From Polyangiaceae bacterium (GTDB lineage Bacteria > Myxococcota_A > Polyangia > Polyangiales > Polyangiaceae): DNA of 64,000 nt. A program made the translations under genes and the position numbers. Shown here piece by piece: positions 9,064 through 17,116 of this stretch (positions within the stretch are counted from its first letter, which is position 1; each line of letters opens with the position of its first letter). The DNA lies in NCBI GenBank assembly GCA_016715885.1, contig JADJXL010000001.1, positions 124,001 to 188,000 on the forward strand, written 5' to 3'. The notes below the pieces were generated by a model. That model saw nothing but the letters and a program-made list of their open reading frames with translations, ran no database searches and had not been told where the DNA came from.

Positions 9064-10669
9064 CTACTCGGCCAAACACGCCTTCGGCGTCGGGTTTGCC
9101 TTGCAGTACGCCGCATCCTTTGGTGGTCCAACGACCACCCACGCATCCTGCGACGCCAAGCGATCCCTCTTGCTGTTGCCCGCTGCGAGGCACTCCTTGC
9201 CATCTGCACTCATCACTTCATCCCGCTCGGGACCCGCACAAACCCCAGCCTCGTTCGGCAACGTCCATGCTTGTCCGTGGGGTACACCAGGTTCATCGCG
9301 TAGTTTCCTTGGGGCAGACACCCGTACACGATGTCGAACTGCCGTCCGAACTGCCGCAGGAGGCTCTGCTTCACCGCGTCCTCATCAGCTAAGATCGGAT
9401 CGCCGCTCGCCGCTGTTTTGTGGCTCAACACCAGCACGCCCTTCTTCGACGTATCGACAGGATCGATGCACAGCGCCGCCGGACGAAGCGCCACCGTCAC
9501 TTCAGGCTCGAACGATTGAAACACGACGTATTTCGTCGGATCCATCGGATCGGGCGTGGGACGTTTCGTCGACGTGAGCAGCAAATTCTTGAAGAGCGTC
9601 AGCCCCTGAATGATCACGCGAGGCTGCGTCTGTCCGCCGATCTTCACCCCTGGTAAAAGCTTCGAAAACACCGACGTCGGGTAGAGCGACGGCACCAGAG
9701 GCGACTCGGGCACGCTGTCCTTGTCGTCGACGACGCCGTCGCGATTGGCGTCTTCCACCGTCATGTAAATGCTCGCCGGCGGATCCTCCACGGGCATGAA
9801 GAAAGGCTCTTTCGCTGCGAGCGCCGTTTCCTCCGCGGCCACGCCCGCCGTGTACGTGATCCGGATGAACCCTTTGTCACTTGGTGGAAACGTAGCGAAC
9901 TGGAAATCCGCGGGAATCACGACGTTGCGCGGATCCGTGTTGCCCGCGATTTCGTCTGCCACCGCGGATGGATGAAACACCGGTCGCTCGAGCGCCAAAG
10001 GCAGGGCAAACGTCACGCCGATGCCTTGCACGCGCCAGCCCGTCGGAGGCATGACGAGCTGTCCCGATGCGGCATCACGCGCGCCCACGTCGATCTCCGT
10101 GAACTTCGCAGCAGCGCCCGACGTGAGCACTTCGGCCGCGTTGGAGATCGCGCCTCCGCCAACGTCACCTTGGAGGGCAAATTGGATATGCTGAAGGCAG
10201 GATCGAAGTCGCCATCCCAATCGTAGAACCCGCGGATCTGATACGTGCCCGCAGGCAAGGGCGCGATGGCCCACGTGGCGCTCGCGGACACCGGCGGCGC
10301 CGACGCATCCGGGCATCGCTTTTCGCCGTTGGGGGCGAACACGAGTTTGTCGCGGATGCTCGAGAAGAGCAGCTCGCCAGGCACGGCATCGATGCTCGCA
10401 GCGCTCGTTCCCAAACCACTCGGCGGCGGCAACAACTTCGTGTTGAACGCGAGCAACACGGCGGCACCGACGATCCGTCCGTTTTCTGTGCAGGGAGGAG
10501 GCCCGGCGTACGTCAGCGTCCCCTCGATGACCCCCGAAGGACCGCTGAATTCCGGGTTCGGCACGAATACGTCCGGGTCTGTACAGCCCAAAAGAAACGT
10601 CGACCCAGCAAGAGCGAAAAGAGCAAGCGAGTGTCGCGAGAGCAAACGAGCGCCGACCGGTGCGTTCAT
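9064..10669 (-). pseudogene. Exported lipoprotein gene interrupted by two one-base indels
   Basis: Three overlapping reading frames read as one protein. The start (MNAPVGARLL at 10669) gives a signal peptide ending in TFLLGC, a good lipobox. The frame then breaks in the GGG run at 10175-10177 (FSISNLP must join LQGDVGGG) and again in the GGGG run at 9279-9282 (NLVYP must join HGQAWTLPNE). Adding one base at each run gives 535 residues ending at 9064, only 12 bases from the neighbour. The protein has secreted-protein features: an EF-hand-like DANRDGVVDDKD segment and several cysteines. No family was recognised. Both breaks lie in G/C runs, so assembly error is at least as likely as a true pseudogene. 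Confidence 0.75.
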
Positions 10670-10703
10670 GATGTGCTCATCGGACATCAACGCGCCGGCG
10701 TCG

Positions 10704-10931
10704 TCAACGCGTAACGCGGCTCATCGCGTCGAGCACTTCTTGATGTTCGGGAAACCGTCCTTCGTTTTGTTTGGAGAACACGAGTTTGCCATCGACGACG
10801 ACATCGAACTGCCCCGGCTTACCAATGGTCAATTTCGTCGGCACATCGAAGGCATCTTGGATCTTGGCCGCGAGACTCACGGCGCGAGGTTTGTAATTTC
10901 AGACGTGACAGTACTTGATTTCGACCTGCAC
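10704..10931 (-). CDS. SelW-like (SelT/SelW/SelH, Rdx family) selenoprotein; in-frame TGA read as selenocysteine
   Basis: Reading through one TGA at 10899-10901 gives a 75-residue protein, complete for this family. It starts at GTG 10931 behind a perfect GAGGAGG ribosome binding site (10937-10943, 5-base spacing). The N-terminus MQVEIKYCHVUNYKPRA has the family redox motif as CxxU (Cys8, Sec11). The rest also fits: SLAAKIQDAF, a GKPGQFDVVVDG strand-turn and LVFSK...GRFPEHQEVL. Rdx proteins have a thioredoxin-like fold and are thought to act in thiol redox control. A 17-nt hairpin downstream of the TGA fits a bacterial SECIS. The organism would need SelA, SelB, SelC and SelD, none of which is in this window. 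Conventional ORF calling splits and misses this gene. Confidence 0.87.
10867..10883 (-). promoter_or_regulatory. Candidate bacterial SECIS hairpin inside the selenoprotein gene
   Basis: On the minus strand the RNA GCCGUGA-GUC-UCGCGGC forms a 7-bp stem (one G-U pair) with a 3-nt loop beginning GU. The stem starts 15 nt after the in-frame UGA, so the loop is 22 nt away. Published bacterial SECIS rules (a loop of 3-14 nt with a G in its first two positions, 16-37 nt after UGA) are met. It would bind SelB to recode UGA as selenocysteine. Confidence 0.7.
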
Positions 10932-11348
10932 TGGCGCCTCCTCGGGTGGAGAATGCCGCCTCGTCATGGCGCGTGCAAGGCATGGATGGCGCGCCGTGCG
11001 CACGCCCTGTGTCGTAACGTCCATGTCACAGAGGCTCTTGACCTCCGACCCCCCGAACCCTCTCGCCGACGCTTCGCGTCGCGCAGAGCGGAGTTTTCGC
11101 AGAGGAGAATTTTCAATGATGAACGGGCGTCACTTCCCCCTCAGCGCCGTCTTCCACGTTAGGGAAAGGGGGCCATCGGGCGTACAGGAACTCTCGAGAC
11201 TCGAAACATTGACTCGGCTGGATTTATCGCAAAGGCACGATGCCGCAATTTCAGCTCGCTGGCGACCCCGCGCCTTTGCCTCTTTGCGTAAAATTCTATA
11301 AGTGATTTGCGCTCAAGTTCGCGCCTATGCCCCCAGAACTGCCTCACG
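10932..11348. other. 417-bp stretch between selenoprotein and XRE genes; one weak ORF
   Basis: No confident gene. On the plus strand a GAGGAGAA ribosome binding site (about 11102-11109) precedes an ATG at 11116 that opens a 61-codon frame to 11301 (MMNGRHFPLS...). The product is Arg-rich with no recognisable fold, so it may be spurious. A small perfect hairpin (CGACGC-TTC-GCGTCG) lies at 11067-11081, upstream of the selenoprotein start. The selenoprotein promoter should lie here on the minus strand, but no clear -35/-10 pair is seen. Confidence 0.4.
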
Positions 11349-11582
11349 TCAAACCGTAAACGACACCAGTTCGCATATCTCGACACCAAGCGCTTTTGCA
11401 ATGCGCCCGAGACATTCGAGCGTCACGTTCACCCGCCCATGCTCGACGCCAGACAGATGGCCCGGAGTTACGCCAACTGCAACCTTGACGTCAGCCAGCG
11501 ACATATTGCGCTGCAAACGCAGCTCGCGAATGCGTGCGCCCACCTTTGCTGTCAATACAGTCGGCTGATTGCGTACGGGCAT
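11349..11582 (-). CDS. XRE-family helix-turn-helix regulator
   Basis: 77 residues, essentially one Cro/CI-type HTH. The layout is canonical: VGARIRELRLQRNMSLADV, then VAVGVTPGHLSGVEHG (turn and recognition helix), then LECLGRIAKALGVEICELV. Such single-domain proteins bind operator DNA as dimers. The gene starts 13 bases after the stop of the 216-residue gene upstream on the same strand, so the two are probably co-transcribed. The target may be its own promoter upstream of 12246. Pairing of a small XRE protein with an unknown gene is seen in toxin-antitoxin and phage-control modules, but nothing here proves that role. Confidence 0.92.
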   Translation of the reverse strand: MPVRNQPTVLTAKVGARIRELRLQRNMSLADVKVAVGVTPGHLSGVEHGRVNVTLECLGRIAKALGVEICELVSFTV

Positions 11583-11595
11583 CTGCCACCTCCAA

Positions 11596-12246
11596 TCAAA
11601 GTGGGCGAATAAGCTCGACGTGCGTCAAGCGACCGCGAACGACATCGGATATCCCGTCGATAACCACTTTGGCATCGTCCGTGTCCACAGACAGAAGCCG
11701 AACGAAGCCGTCGTCCTCGAGCTCTTCGAGAGCGCGGTTGAGCTCGCTTCGCCCGACGTCGCTCATTCGTGTTCGCAGCCATGAAACGGGGATAGGATTG
11801 CTTTCGATCGAAGCGATACGTGACAAGGTGAAGTGTACGAATACAGCAATTCGTTCGCTCTTCGGGTACTTGGAAACGATCGCAGCCACCTTTGCGACCT
11901 GTACGGCAGCCGCCGCATAACGTGGCGACAATCGAAACAAATTGTGTAAAACAAGCTCGCCAAATTGCTCTCGATTGAGCGCACCCGCTCCCGTGCGCGA
12001 TGCCGGCGGTGGTGGCAGCATTCCACATAAGCTCGGTGGATCGAGCCATGCACCTGCGTCCAGGCGCATACGGTCAAAAACGCGCACAATCGCACGTGGA
12101 ATGGCAAGCATTACGTCGACCAACCACTCGGCCCGAGATCGGCGACTACGAATGAACGATGTCGGCGAGTTTTCCTGAACCGCGGTAACGACCGTGCGCT
12201 CGTCATCCGCCACTTCCAATGCAATGCGCGCTCTTGCCGACTTCAT
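11596..12246 (-). CDS. Unknown 216-residue protein in operon with XRE regulator
   Basis: The ATG at 12246 follows a GAGGAGCGATC ribosome binding site, which supports the start. The protein is soluble, with no signal peptide or membrane segment. The N-terminal third is rich in Arg and Val; the centre (RYAAAAVQVAKVAAIVSKYPKSE) looks helical. The C-terminal part (MSDVGRSELNRALEELEDDGFVRLLSVD) has the spacing of a winged-helix or similar DNA-binding domain, a helix followed by a beta hairpin. No family is named. With the XRE gene directly downstream it may form a two-component regulatory or addiction pair; this is inference from gene order only. Confidence 0.6.
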   Translation of the reverse strand: MKSARARIALEVADDERTVVTAVQENSPTSFIRSRRSRAEWLVDVMLAIPRAIVRVFDRMRLDAGAWLDPPSLCGMLPPPPASRTGAGALNREQFGELVLHNLFRLSPRYAAAAVQVAKVAAIVSKYPKSERIAVFVHFTLSRIASIESNPIPVSWLRTRMSDVGRSELNRALEELEDDGFVRLLSVDTDDAKVVIDGISDVVRGRLTHVELIRPL

Positions 12247-12537
12247 GATCGCTCCTCACGACAAAAGGGGACCGCCCACTCGCTTGCCCAAGCGAGCATT
12301 GAAGGACAGACCTCGCACGACGATGATTGCCGCGACAAACGAACCACATCCGCGCGAATGCTCGACGTAGCGGACGGTCCCCAGACGAGCGCGCACCAAG
12401 ACGCGCACCTCTGCGAATCATTCGCCAATCAACAATGGCAACGAATGGCTCTCGAGCCAGGATGGTATGTTATTGAGTTTCAGCGCGTACTACGGACGAG
12501 GCAACGCATCTTCTCAGAAAATCGTACGCGCTCGACC
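12247..12537. other. 291-bp non-coding stretch upstream of the XRE operon
   Basis: Only frames that are shadows of the neighbouring genes run through it. It lies between the start of the 216-residue gene and the stop of the copy-A sigma gene, so it should hold the promoter of the XRE operon and the end of the sigma transcript. No convincing terminator or operator palindrome was seen. Confidence 0.35.
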
Positions 12538-13590
12538 TCAGTCCGCAGGGCTGCACCGGTTCTGTTGCGCAAGCAGCGTTCCGAACGAACCCGGAACTTC
12601 CGGACAGATTCGTCTTGCGGTCTCACAGTCGTGCGCGTCGAGGGCCTTTTTGCAGATTTGCGCAAGAAGTCTCGGCTTTGCGTTGGGTTCCGGGTGCGCG
12701 GGAGGCCCCTGGTGTTTTCCTCGTGCTGGAGGCGGCATTGGAGCCATGAATTCGGGACAAACGATTGTCGCAGGTGTTATGGGATCTATCCTCGGTTCGC
12801 TATGCGCTGCGGGTGCAATGGTCACCTCGTACCGCGGAATGCGAGCGACGGGCGGCGGAGTCCGCTCTTTCGACAGAAACAAATACACGAGCGCTCCGCC
12901 CACGACGGCGCCGATGACGAATTTGGATATGTCGGGCCAAAGGCGGGACTGCTTCGACGATGACGCCAATGCAGGTGCAGTCCAAACGTCCCGTGCGCCA
13001 TGCTTGTCGCTTGCCGGCGCTGCATCTGCGCGCTCCACGAGAGCACTGTCGAGCATGGGAATGCATAGCGGGCCCGTGATGCCTCGGCGTTTCAGCTCCC
13101 GTGCAAGCTCATCGAGCGCTGCATCGACCGCGCGGTACGCGGACGCGGGGGACATGTTCAAACTGCACGCCAGCTCCTGCATGCTCAATTCGTCAAAAAA
13201 CCTCGCGTGCAACACGTCCGCGGATCGTTTGCTCAACGCGTCGATAGCTTCCTTTACAGCCATCCAAAAACGTTCCTTGTTAAGCTCGTCCTCCGGGGTT
13301 GGCGTTGCAGTGCCATCGACGACAAGAAGCGGCATGTACTCCATGCGCGTACCCAGCTCGCGATGTCGGTCGATGGCAAGATTCTTGGCCGTGGTATGCA
13401 AAAGACCACCAACGTCGTTGGAAAGCTTCTTTTCGCGCGATGCTAGCCAGACCTTTTCCAATGCTCGCTGAATGATATCCGGCCGTTCCGCATCATCGAT
13501 GCCGAAATGTCGAAGCCATCGATCGAGCCGTGGACGATGCTTCAGAAGTGCAGCCATGAGCTCGTCGGATGTGTCTTTCTGGGGCATCAT
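12538..13590 (-). CDS. ECF-like sigma-70 factor with C-terminal transmembrane segment (copy A)
   Basis: 350 residues. Region 2-like sequence (PDIIQRALEKVWLASRE, LLHTTAKNLAIDRHREL) spans about residues 35-80. Region 4-like sequence (LSKRSADVLHARFFDELSMQELACSLNMSP, then SAYRAVDAALDELAREL) spans about 118-170. A hydrophobic segment (FVIGAVVGGALVYLFL) near 225-241 would anchor the protein, leaving a Pro-rich, Cys-containing C-terminal domain (ICKKALDAHDC) outside. A sigma factor tethered to the membrane could be released on an envelope signal. It is the last gene after the outer-membrane-type and Cys-rich lipoprotein genes, 46 bases after the latter. A decayed second copy lies at 18985-19946. Two ATGs (13590, 13587) are possible. 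Confidence 0.85.
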   Translation of the reverse strand: MMPQKDTSDELMAALLKHRPRLDRWLRHFGIDDAERPDIIQRALEKVWLASREKKLSNDVGGLLHTTAKNLAIDRHRELGTRMEYMPLLVVDGTATPTPEDELNKERFWMAVKEAIDALSKRSADVLHARFFDELSMQELACSLNMSPASAYRAVDAALDELARELKRRGITGPLCIPMLDSALVERADAAPASDKHGARDVWTAPALASSSKQSRLWPDISKFVIGAVVGGALVYLFLSKERTPPPVARIPRYEVTIAPAAHSEPRIDPITPATIVCPEFMAPMPPPARGKHQGPPAHPEPNAKPRLLAQICKKALDAHDCETARRICPEVPGSFGTLLAQQNRCSPAD

Positions 13591-13636
13591 GATGACCTAC
13601 CTCGAATCAAAGGAAAAGCCAACGTTACACCAATGG

Positions 13637-14751
13637 TCAAGCCACACAGCACACCGTGTGCGAGCTCGTCAGGGCAACTTCGCCCGATAGCGTGCCACCA
13701 CTCGGTTTGCATGTGCCCGCATTGTATGTCGGTTCGAGCGCGAGCTTCGAGCCCACGGCGGCACCGGGCGGCGTCACGTCGAGGCATGTATTTCCTCCGG
13801 ACCACACATTGCCCGCAACGACCGGCGATGTACACGCGCCATTGGCAAACACGGTCAGCCACGCCTGACAAAAGCTTCCTTCGGGCGCACCGCACGAACA
13901 TGGTTCGCATGCGCGGTCGTCTTTGAATCCATCGTACACGACGAATTGCTTCGTGTAGCCGTCGCTCGGGCAATCGTGGATGCCCTCCCGTTCGACGCAA
14001 AGCTGAAATTCCGCCGTCCGTCCAGGAACGCAAAGAGCAGCATCGCATGTCCCGTGGGCCATTCCTTGACACGCCGTCGCGTAGGTTTTCCAAGACGGTG
14101 ACGGAATGAATTCACCCACGGTCGATGACGCATGCGCACTGCATGCCTCCTTTGCTTTGCCCATGGGTCCGACCGTGATCGATTGCACGCAAGCTTTGCC
14201 AGCGCAGGTGATGCCCCGGCCAAGGCATTGTCCGCAGCGCATGCGCCATTCCACGATGCCGGAGGATTGGTCGGCGTTGCGATCGCTCCTTCGGTATGGT
14301 TGCAATCAGCGGCGTGCGCCGTGATGGTCGTTGGCTGCGTGCATTCACCCGTGGACGGCGCGCATGTGCATTCGGCACATTGCGCTGGAGGAATGACGAG
14401 CTCGGCGAATCTCGTGGTTTCGGTCAGGTTTGCCGAGTCTGGGCACGCGATCGGTTGCGAGCCCTGTGCAAACAAGAATGGGTGGGAAAAACCTGGCGGC
14501 GGAAGCGGAGCGCATTCGCCATCACACGCGGGCGCGCACGCATTGCTGCTGGCCGATCCACCACTGCCGCCAGCGCCACCGGTTCCACCGGTGCCGCCGC
14601 TGCCGCCGGTTTCATCGGCGTCCGTGCCGGCGTCGCCCGCGTCACTTGCGGCTCCTCCGGTATCGGGAGGATCATACGTGTTCCGTGCTTGACCACAGCC
14701 AAACGCGAGCGTCACGACTGCGGTGCTTACCAATAAAACCCGAATTGTCAT
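13637..14751 (-). pseudogene. Cys-rich lipoprotein (copy A), one-base frameshift relative to copy B
   Basis: The start (MTIRVLLVSTAVVTLAFGC) is a signal peptide with a clear lipobox, followed by a Gly/Ser linker (GGSGGTGGTGG) and a Cys-rich body (ACAPACDGECAPLPPPGF, AQCAECTCAPSTGECTQP, ACEPCSCGAPEGSFCQAW). Relative to the intact copy B the frame is lost at the CCCC run 14214-14217; copy B has CCCCC at 20570-20574. Restoring one base gives 371 residues ending at 13637. The N-terminal leader and linker differ strongly from copy B while the rest is almost identical, so the copies have mixed ancestry. The break lies in a homopolymer and may be a sequencing error. Confidence 0.8.
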
Positions 14752-14794
14752 GGCATTCCCTTCTGCACGAGATGTGCTCCCACTACATAAGGCT

Positions 14795-15865
14795 TCACTT
14801 GACCACTGCGGTCGTGACGATGACGCCTAGCGAGGCGCGCACTTGTGGCGAAATCCAATCCGGCGCAGGCCCGCCAGGTTGTGCACTTTGCGTCATGCCA
14901 ATGCTGATGGCGCGAAGCTCACCCGTCAGATCGGCATAGCCAGCAAGGGTAAACGTATCCGAGAGTTTCCACCGCGGTGAGATACGCGCACCAAAGCCTG
15001 CTGAAAAACCATCCGCCTCACGAATCGCTTGCGTGTCATCAAGCTCGAATCGCATGGTGCTGAGACTTGCGATGCCACAAATATCAAGTACCCGCGCGCT
15101 TCCACATGGCAGAAGCGAGAACGTCCACAGTTGCGTTCGTCCAGGCACCTCGCGCTCTCCGATGCCTTTCATCGGTGTAATGACGCCGCGTATGTCCAAG
15201 CCAATGGCAAATCGCGTCCAGCGCAGCGCGAGCAATCCACTGCCGCCAATGGCTACACTCGGCAGCCCATAGAGCGTTACAGCGGGACCCAGCGCCGCCT
15301 CCATTTGCATCGGCGTATCCGCGTTCGCCCCTGCCGTCGTCCCCGTCGTTTCCCTGTTTGTCCGAGACACCGTTGACACGTATTTGGCAACGAGCCTTGG
15401 TCGTTCGCGTAAAACCGCGGACGAATGCACGTCGATGACGGGTGGTGGTGCCGCGAGCGTCTCGGGCGGTTCTCCGTTGGCCCAGGCACGCGGGCCGAAG
15501 GCGATGCCGACAGTCGTCGCCACGTCATAAGCAAGCTCGCGACACGTAGCCTGTTTGTCCGTGTTCCAGCGCCAATTTTCGCCAGTGCCCGAAGGGTTTG
15601 GCGCAGACAGCTCGGCTTGATACTTGTCGTCGACGACGCGCACGTGGACGGTCAATACGCCTCGCGCATCATCGCGAACGACGGCGTAGCCAAACTCCGC
15701 CGCGAGCATGAACCCAAGCTCATCCGACGACGGGCAAAAGTGCGACGGCTCGGGAGCTTGGTAGTCGAGGCGCACGGCGATCCGTTTTGCTGGCGTTGCT
15801 TCTGCGCGCAGCGCGACCGCCGAAACGATGACCGCGAAAAACAGAGAAAGGGTGCGACGAACCAT
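14795..15865 (-). CDS. Exported outer-membrane-type protein (copy A)
   Basis: The start is taken at the ATG at 15865, which begins a signal peptide (MVRRTLSLFFAVIVSAVALRAEA); an upstream in-frame ATG at 15964 would put a non-signal segment first. The mature protein has an N-terminal domain (AVRLDYQAPEPSHFCPSS, VHVRVVDDKYQAEL) and a C-terminal half with alternating strands (GLLALRWTRFAIGLDIRG, SAGFGARISPRWKLSDTFTL) that looks like a beta barrel or beta sandwich. 356 residues. It is the first gene of a three-gene set with the Cys-rich lipoprotein (43 bases on) and the sigma factor. The C-terminal half differs from copy B. Function unknown; an envelope sensor or porin-like role is inferred. Confidence 0.7.
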   Translation of the reverse strand: MVRRTLSLFFAVIVSAVALRAEATPAKRIAVRLDYQAPEPSHFCPSSDELGFMLAAEFGYAVVRDDARGVLTVHVRVVDDKYQAELSAPNPSGTGENWRWNTDKQATCRELAYDVATTVGIAFGPRAWANGEPPETLAAPPPVIDVHSSAVLRERPRLVAKYVSTVSRTNRETTGTTAGANADTPMQMEAALGPAVTLYGLPSVAIGGSGLLALRWTRFAIGLDIRGVITPMKGIGEREVPGRTQLWTFSLLPCGSARVLDICGIASLSTMRFELDDTQAIREADGFSAGFGARISPRWKLSDTFTLAGYADLTGELRAISIGMTQSAQPGGPAPDWISPQVRASLGVIVTTAVVK

Positions 15866-15962
15866 GGCGACAAACGCATCGTACGCGCTCTCCAAACCTG
15901 TCGTCAAGTGGCTTCTGGACAGCGCCTTCGCCGGGGTCGATGAGCTGGGCAAGTTGAAAACC

Positions 15963-16000
15963 AAGGCGCCGGTACGCGAGTGAATCCGTACCGACGCCTT
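15963..16000 (-). terminator. Strong hairpin upstream of the outer-membrane gene (copy A)
   Basis: AAGGCGCCGGTACG and CGTACCGACGCCTT form a 14-bp stem with one mismatch and a 10-nt loop. It lies between the 237-residue gene (stop at 16106) and the outer-membrane gene, and is followed on the minus strand by GGTTTTC. It may terminate upstream transcription or act as an operator. It is conserved in copy B at 22267-22304. Confidence 0.5.
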
Positions 16001-16095
16001 GATGGCCTAAGGCCGCGCTTGGGCAAGCAGCGGGAATGTGAACGAGCGGATTCGGTTTGGCAATGAGGTTTTTGGGCGCGCTGGAACACGGCCAT

Positions 16096-16113
16096 GGGAA
16101 TATCCCTATTCCC
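16096..16113 (-). terminator. Perfect palindrome over the stop codon of the slot gene
   Basis: GGGAATA-TCCC-TATTCCC, a 7-bp stem with a 4-nt loop, overlaps the TAG stop of the 237-residue gene. The same palindrome and the last codons of that gene are kept in copy B near 22397-22414 although the gene itself is replaced there. It lacks a T run, so a terminator role is uncertain. Confidence 0.35.
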
Positions 16114-16819
16114 AGTCAGCCTTTTTGAATTTCAAGCCCTGATGGCCCGGAACGGGAATCAGCACCCGCAGCAGCAGCCCGCCGCGTCTACGTTCCGCGA
16201 TGCTCTTGTACGGTTCGAGGAAAGGATTCACGTAATCGGAATCGTCGTCGTACATGACGTACGGCTCCCAAATGCCGCCGTGCACTTCATTCAAGTGCCA
16301 ATGGCCGCCGGTTACGTGCCTGGCGACTTCGCCCGTATACGCCACGATTGCGGCGAACAAATTGGGAATTTCCAGTATGCGGCTCCGCGGTCGTATGCGT
16401 TTCTTCAGCGCTTCTTCCACCACGTCCAGGCTTTCGGGGGTATTGTCGAGCGCTTCGCGGGGCAATTTCAATTGCTTGGCCAATTCGTCGACCAATCCCG
16501 GAACGGCTTCGATGAAATGCGGCCCTTGCAGGAGCAAGCCTTCCAACACGTGTTGCGGCGGAGGCTGTTTGGCGGACTCGGCAAGAGCGTCCACGATCGC
16601 TTTTCTCGATTCATAGAGAATGCTCCGGCCGTGGTTACTGAACAGCAACAGTTCGCCACGAGCCGACACATATGCATCCCCAACACCATCACAATGTTCG
16701 GGATCCAACGTCCACTGTCCTTCGGCGAGGAGTGCCTTGGCCTCGGATTTCTTGAGGGACCAGCTCCTGGGGGATCCTTTGGGGTTCGAGGGGCGTCGCA
16801 GGCGGGGATCGTTCTCCAT
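16106..16819 (-). CDS. Unknown 237-residue protein in the variable slot of copy A
   Basis: Soluble protein with no signal peptide (MENDPRLRRP start, ATG 16819). Central helices (RKAIVDALAESAKQ, PGLVDELAKQLKLP, SLDVVEEALKKRIRP) are followed by a mixed segment (VARHVTGGHWHLNEVHGGIWEPYVM) and a Lys-rich end (KFKKADWE). No family is recognised. Only its last codons are conserved in the tandem copy; the body is replaced there by other genes. This is the pattern of an exchangeable cassette, such as an effector or immunity gene, but nothing identifies it as either. Confidence 0.6.
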   Translation of the reverse strand: MENDPRLRRPSNPKGSPRSWSLKKSEAKALLAEGQWTLDPEHCDGVGDAYVSARGELLLFSNHGRSILYESRKAIVDALAESAKQPPPQHVLEGLLLQGPHFIEAVPGLVDELAKQLKLPREALDNTPESLDVVEEALKKRIRPRSRILEIPNLFAAIVAYTGEVARHVTGGHWHLNEVHGGIWEPYVMYDDDSDYVNPFLEPYKSIAERRRGGLLLRVLIPVPGHQGLKFKKADWE

Positions 16820-16827
16820 CGCATTCC

Positions 16828-17058
16828 CTATGGGTTGGGGGTGGTGGACCCAGGGACGCCCGGATCACCCACCAGACCATCGTCCAGAATGGGCGCGTCC
16901 AATAGCACGGGCACGCGCGGAGGGGCTTGACTTTTGAGGCGAAACGGTAGACCGGGGAGGACAACCCCCTGCGACTGCACGTTGATCACCAGGACATTCA
17001 GGCAGTTGAGACACACCGGCGGCATCACCCGACCATGTTGCAAAACCGCGCCTTGCAC
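16828..17058 (-). CDS. Small unknown protein, 76 residues, spans slot boundary
   Basis: A GTG-started frame (MQGAVLQHGRVMPPVCLNCL) whose first 17 residues lie in sequence shared with copy B and whose remainder (VLVINVQSQGVVLPG, LDAPILDDGLVGDPGV) lies in the copy-A slot. It ends 8 bases before the ATG of the 237-residue gene, suggesting co-expression. In copy B the equivalent frame stops a few codons past the shared part (PPVCLWHLCA). The product is hydrophobic with two cysteines and no known domain. It may be a real small gene or only a leader-like frame. Confidence 0.35.
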   Translation of the reverse strand: MQGAVLQHGRVMPPVCLNCLNVLVINVQSQGVVLPGLPFRLKSQAPPRVPVLLDAPILDDGLVGDPGVPGSTTPNP

Positions 17059-17116
17059 GCCCGCAGAAACGATTATGAGCTTGTCAGATAGCGTCGACGA
17101 TTTGGCCGCCGTAGCG

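Larger units (their letters stand above)
12626..16136. repeat. Tandem duplication block 1, copy A
   Basis: Nearly identical to 18986-22440 on the same strand: sequence identity starts at CAGTCGTGCGCG and ends at TTGAATTTCAAG in both. It covers the sigma, Cys-rich lipoprotein and outer-membrane-type genes plus a conserved hairpin region. Scattered substitutions and indels plus one strongly diverged stretch (the C-terminal half of the outer-membrane protein and the N-terminus of the lipoprotein) separate the copies. A second homologous block (17008 to about 18960, and 23420 to about 25380) shows that the whole unit of about 6.4 kb was duplicated. Confidence 0.9.

Noticed and set aside
9122..9139. 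Perfect hairpin GGTGGTC-CAAC-GACCACC, at first taken as a terminator between convergent genes
   Set aside because: Correcting the indel at 9279-9282 puts it inside the lipoprotein coding region, which ends at 9064.
12358..13471. Plus-strand frames antisense to the sigma gene
   Set aside because: They follow codon structure of the minus-strand sigma gene and recur identically in copy B, where sigma has decayed.
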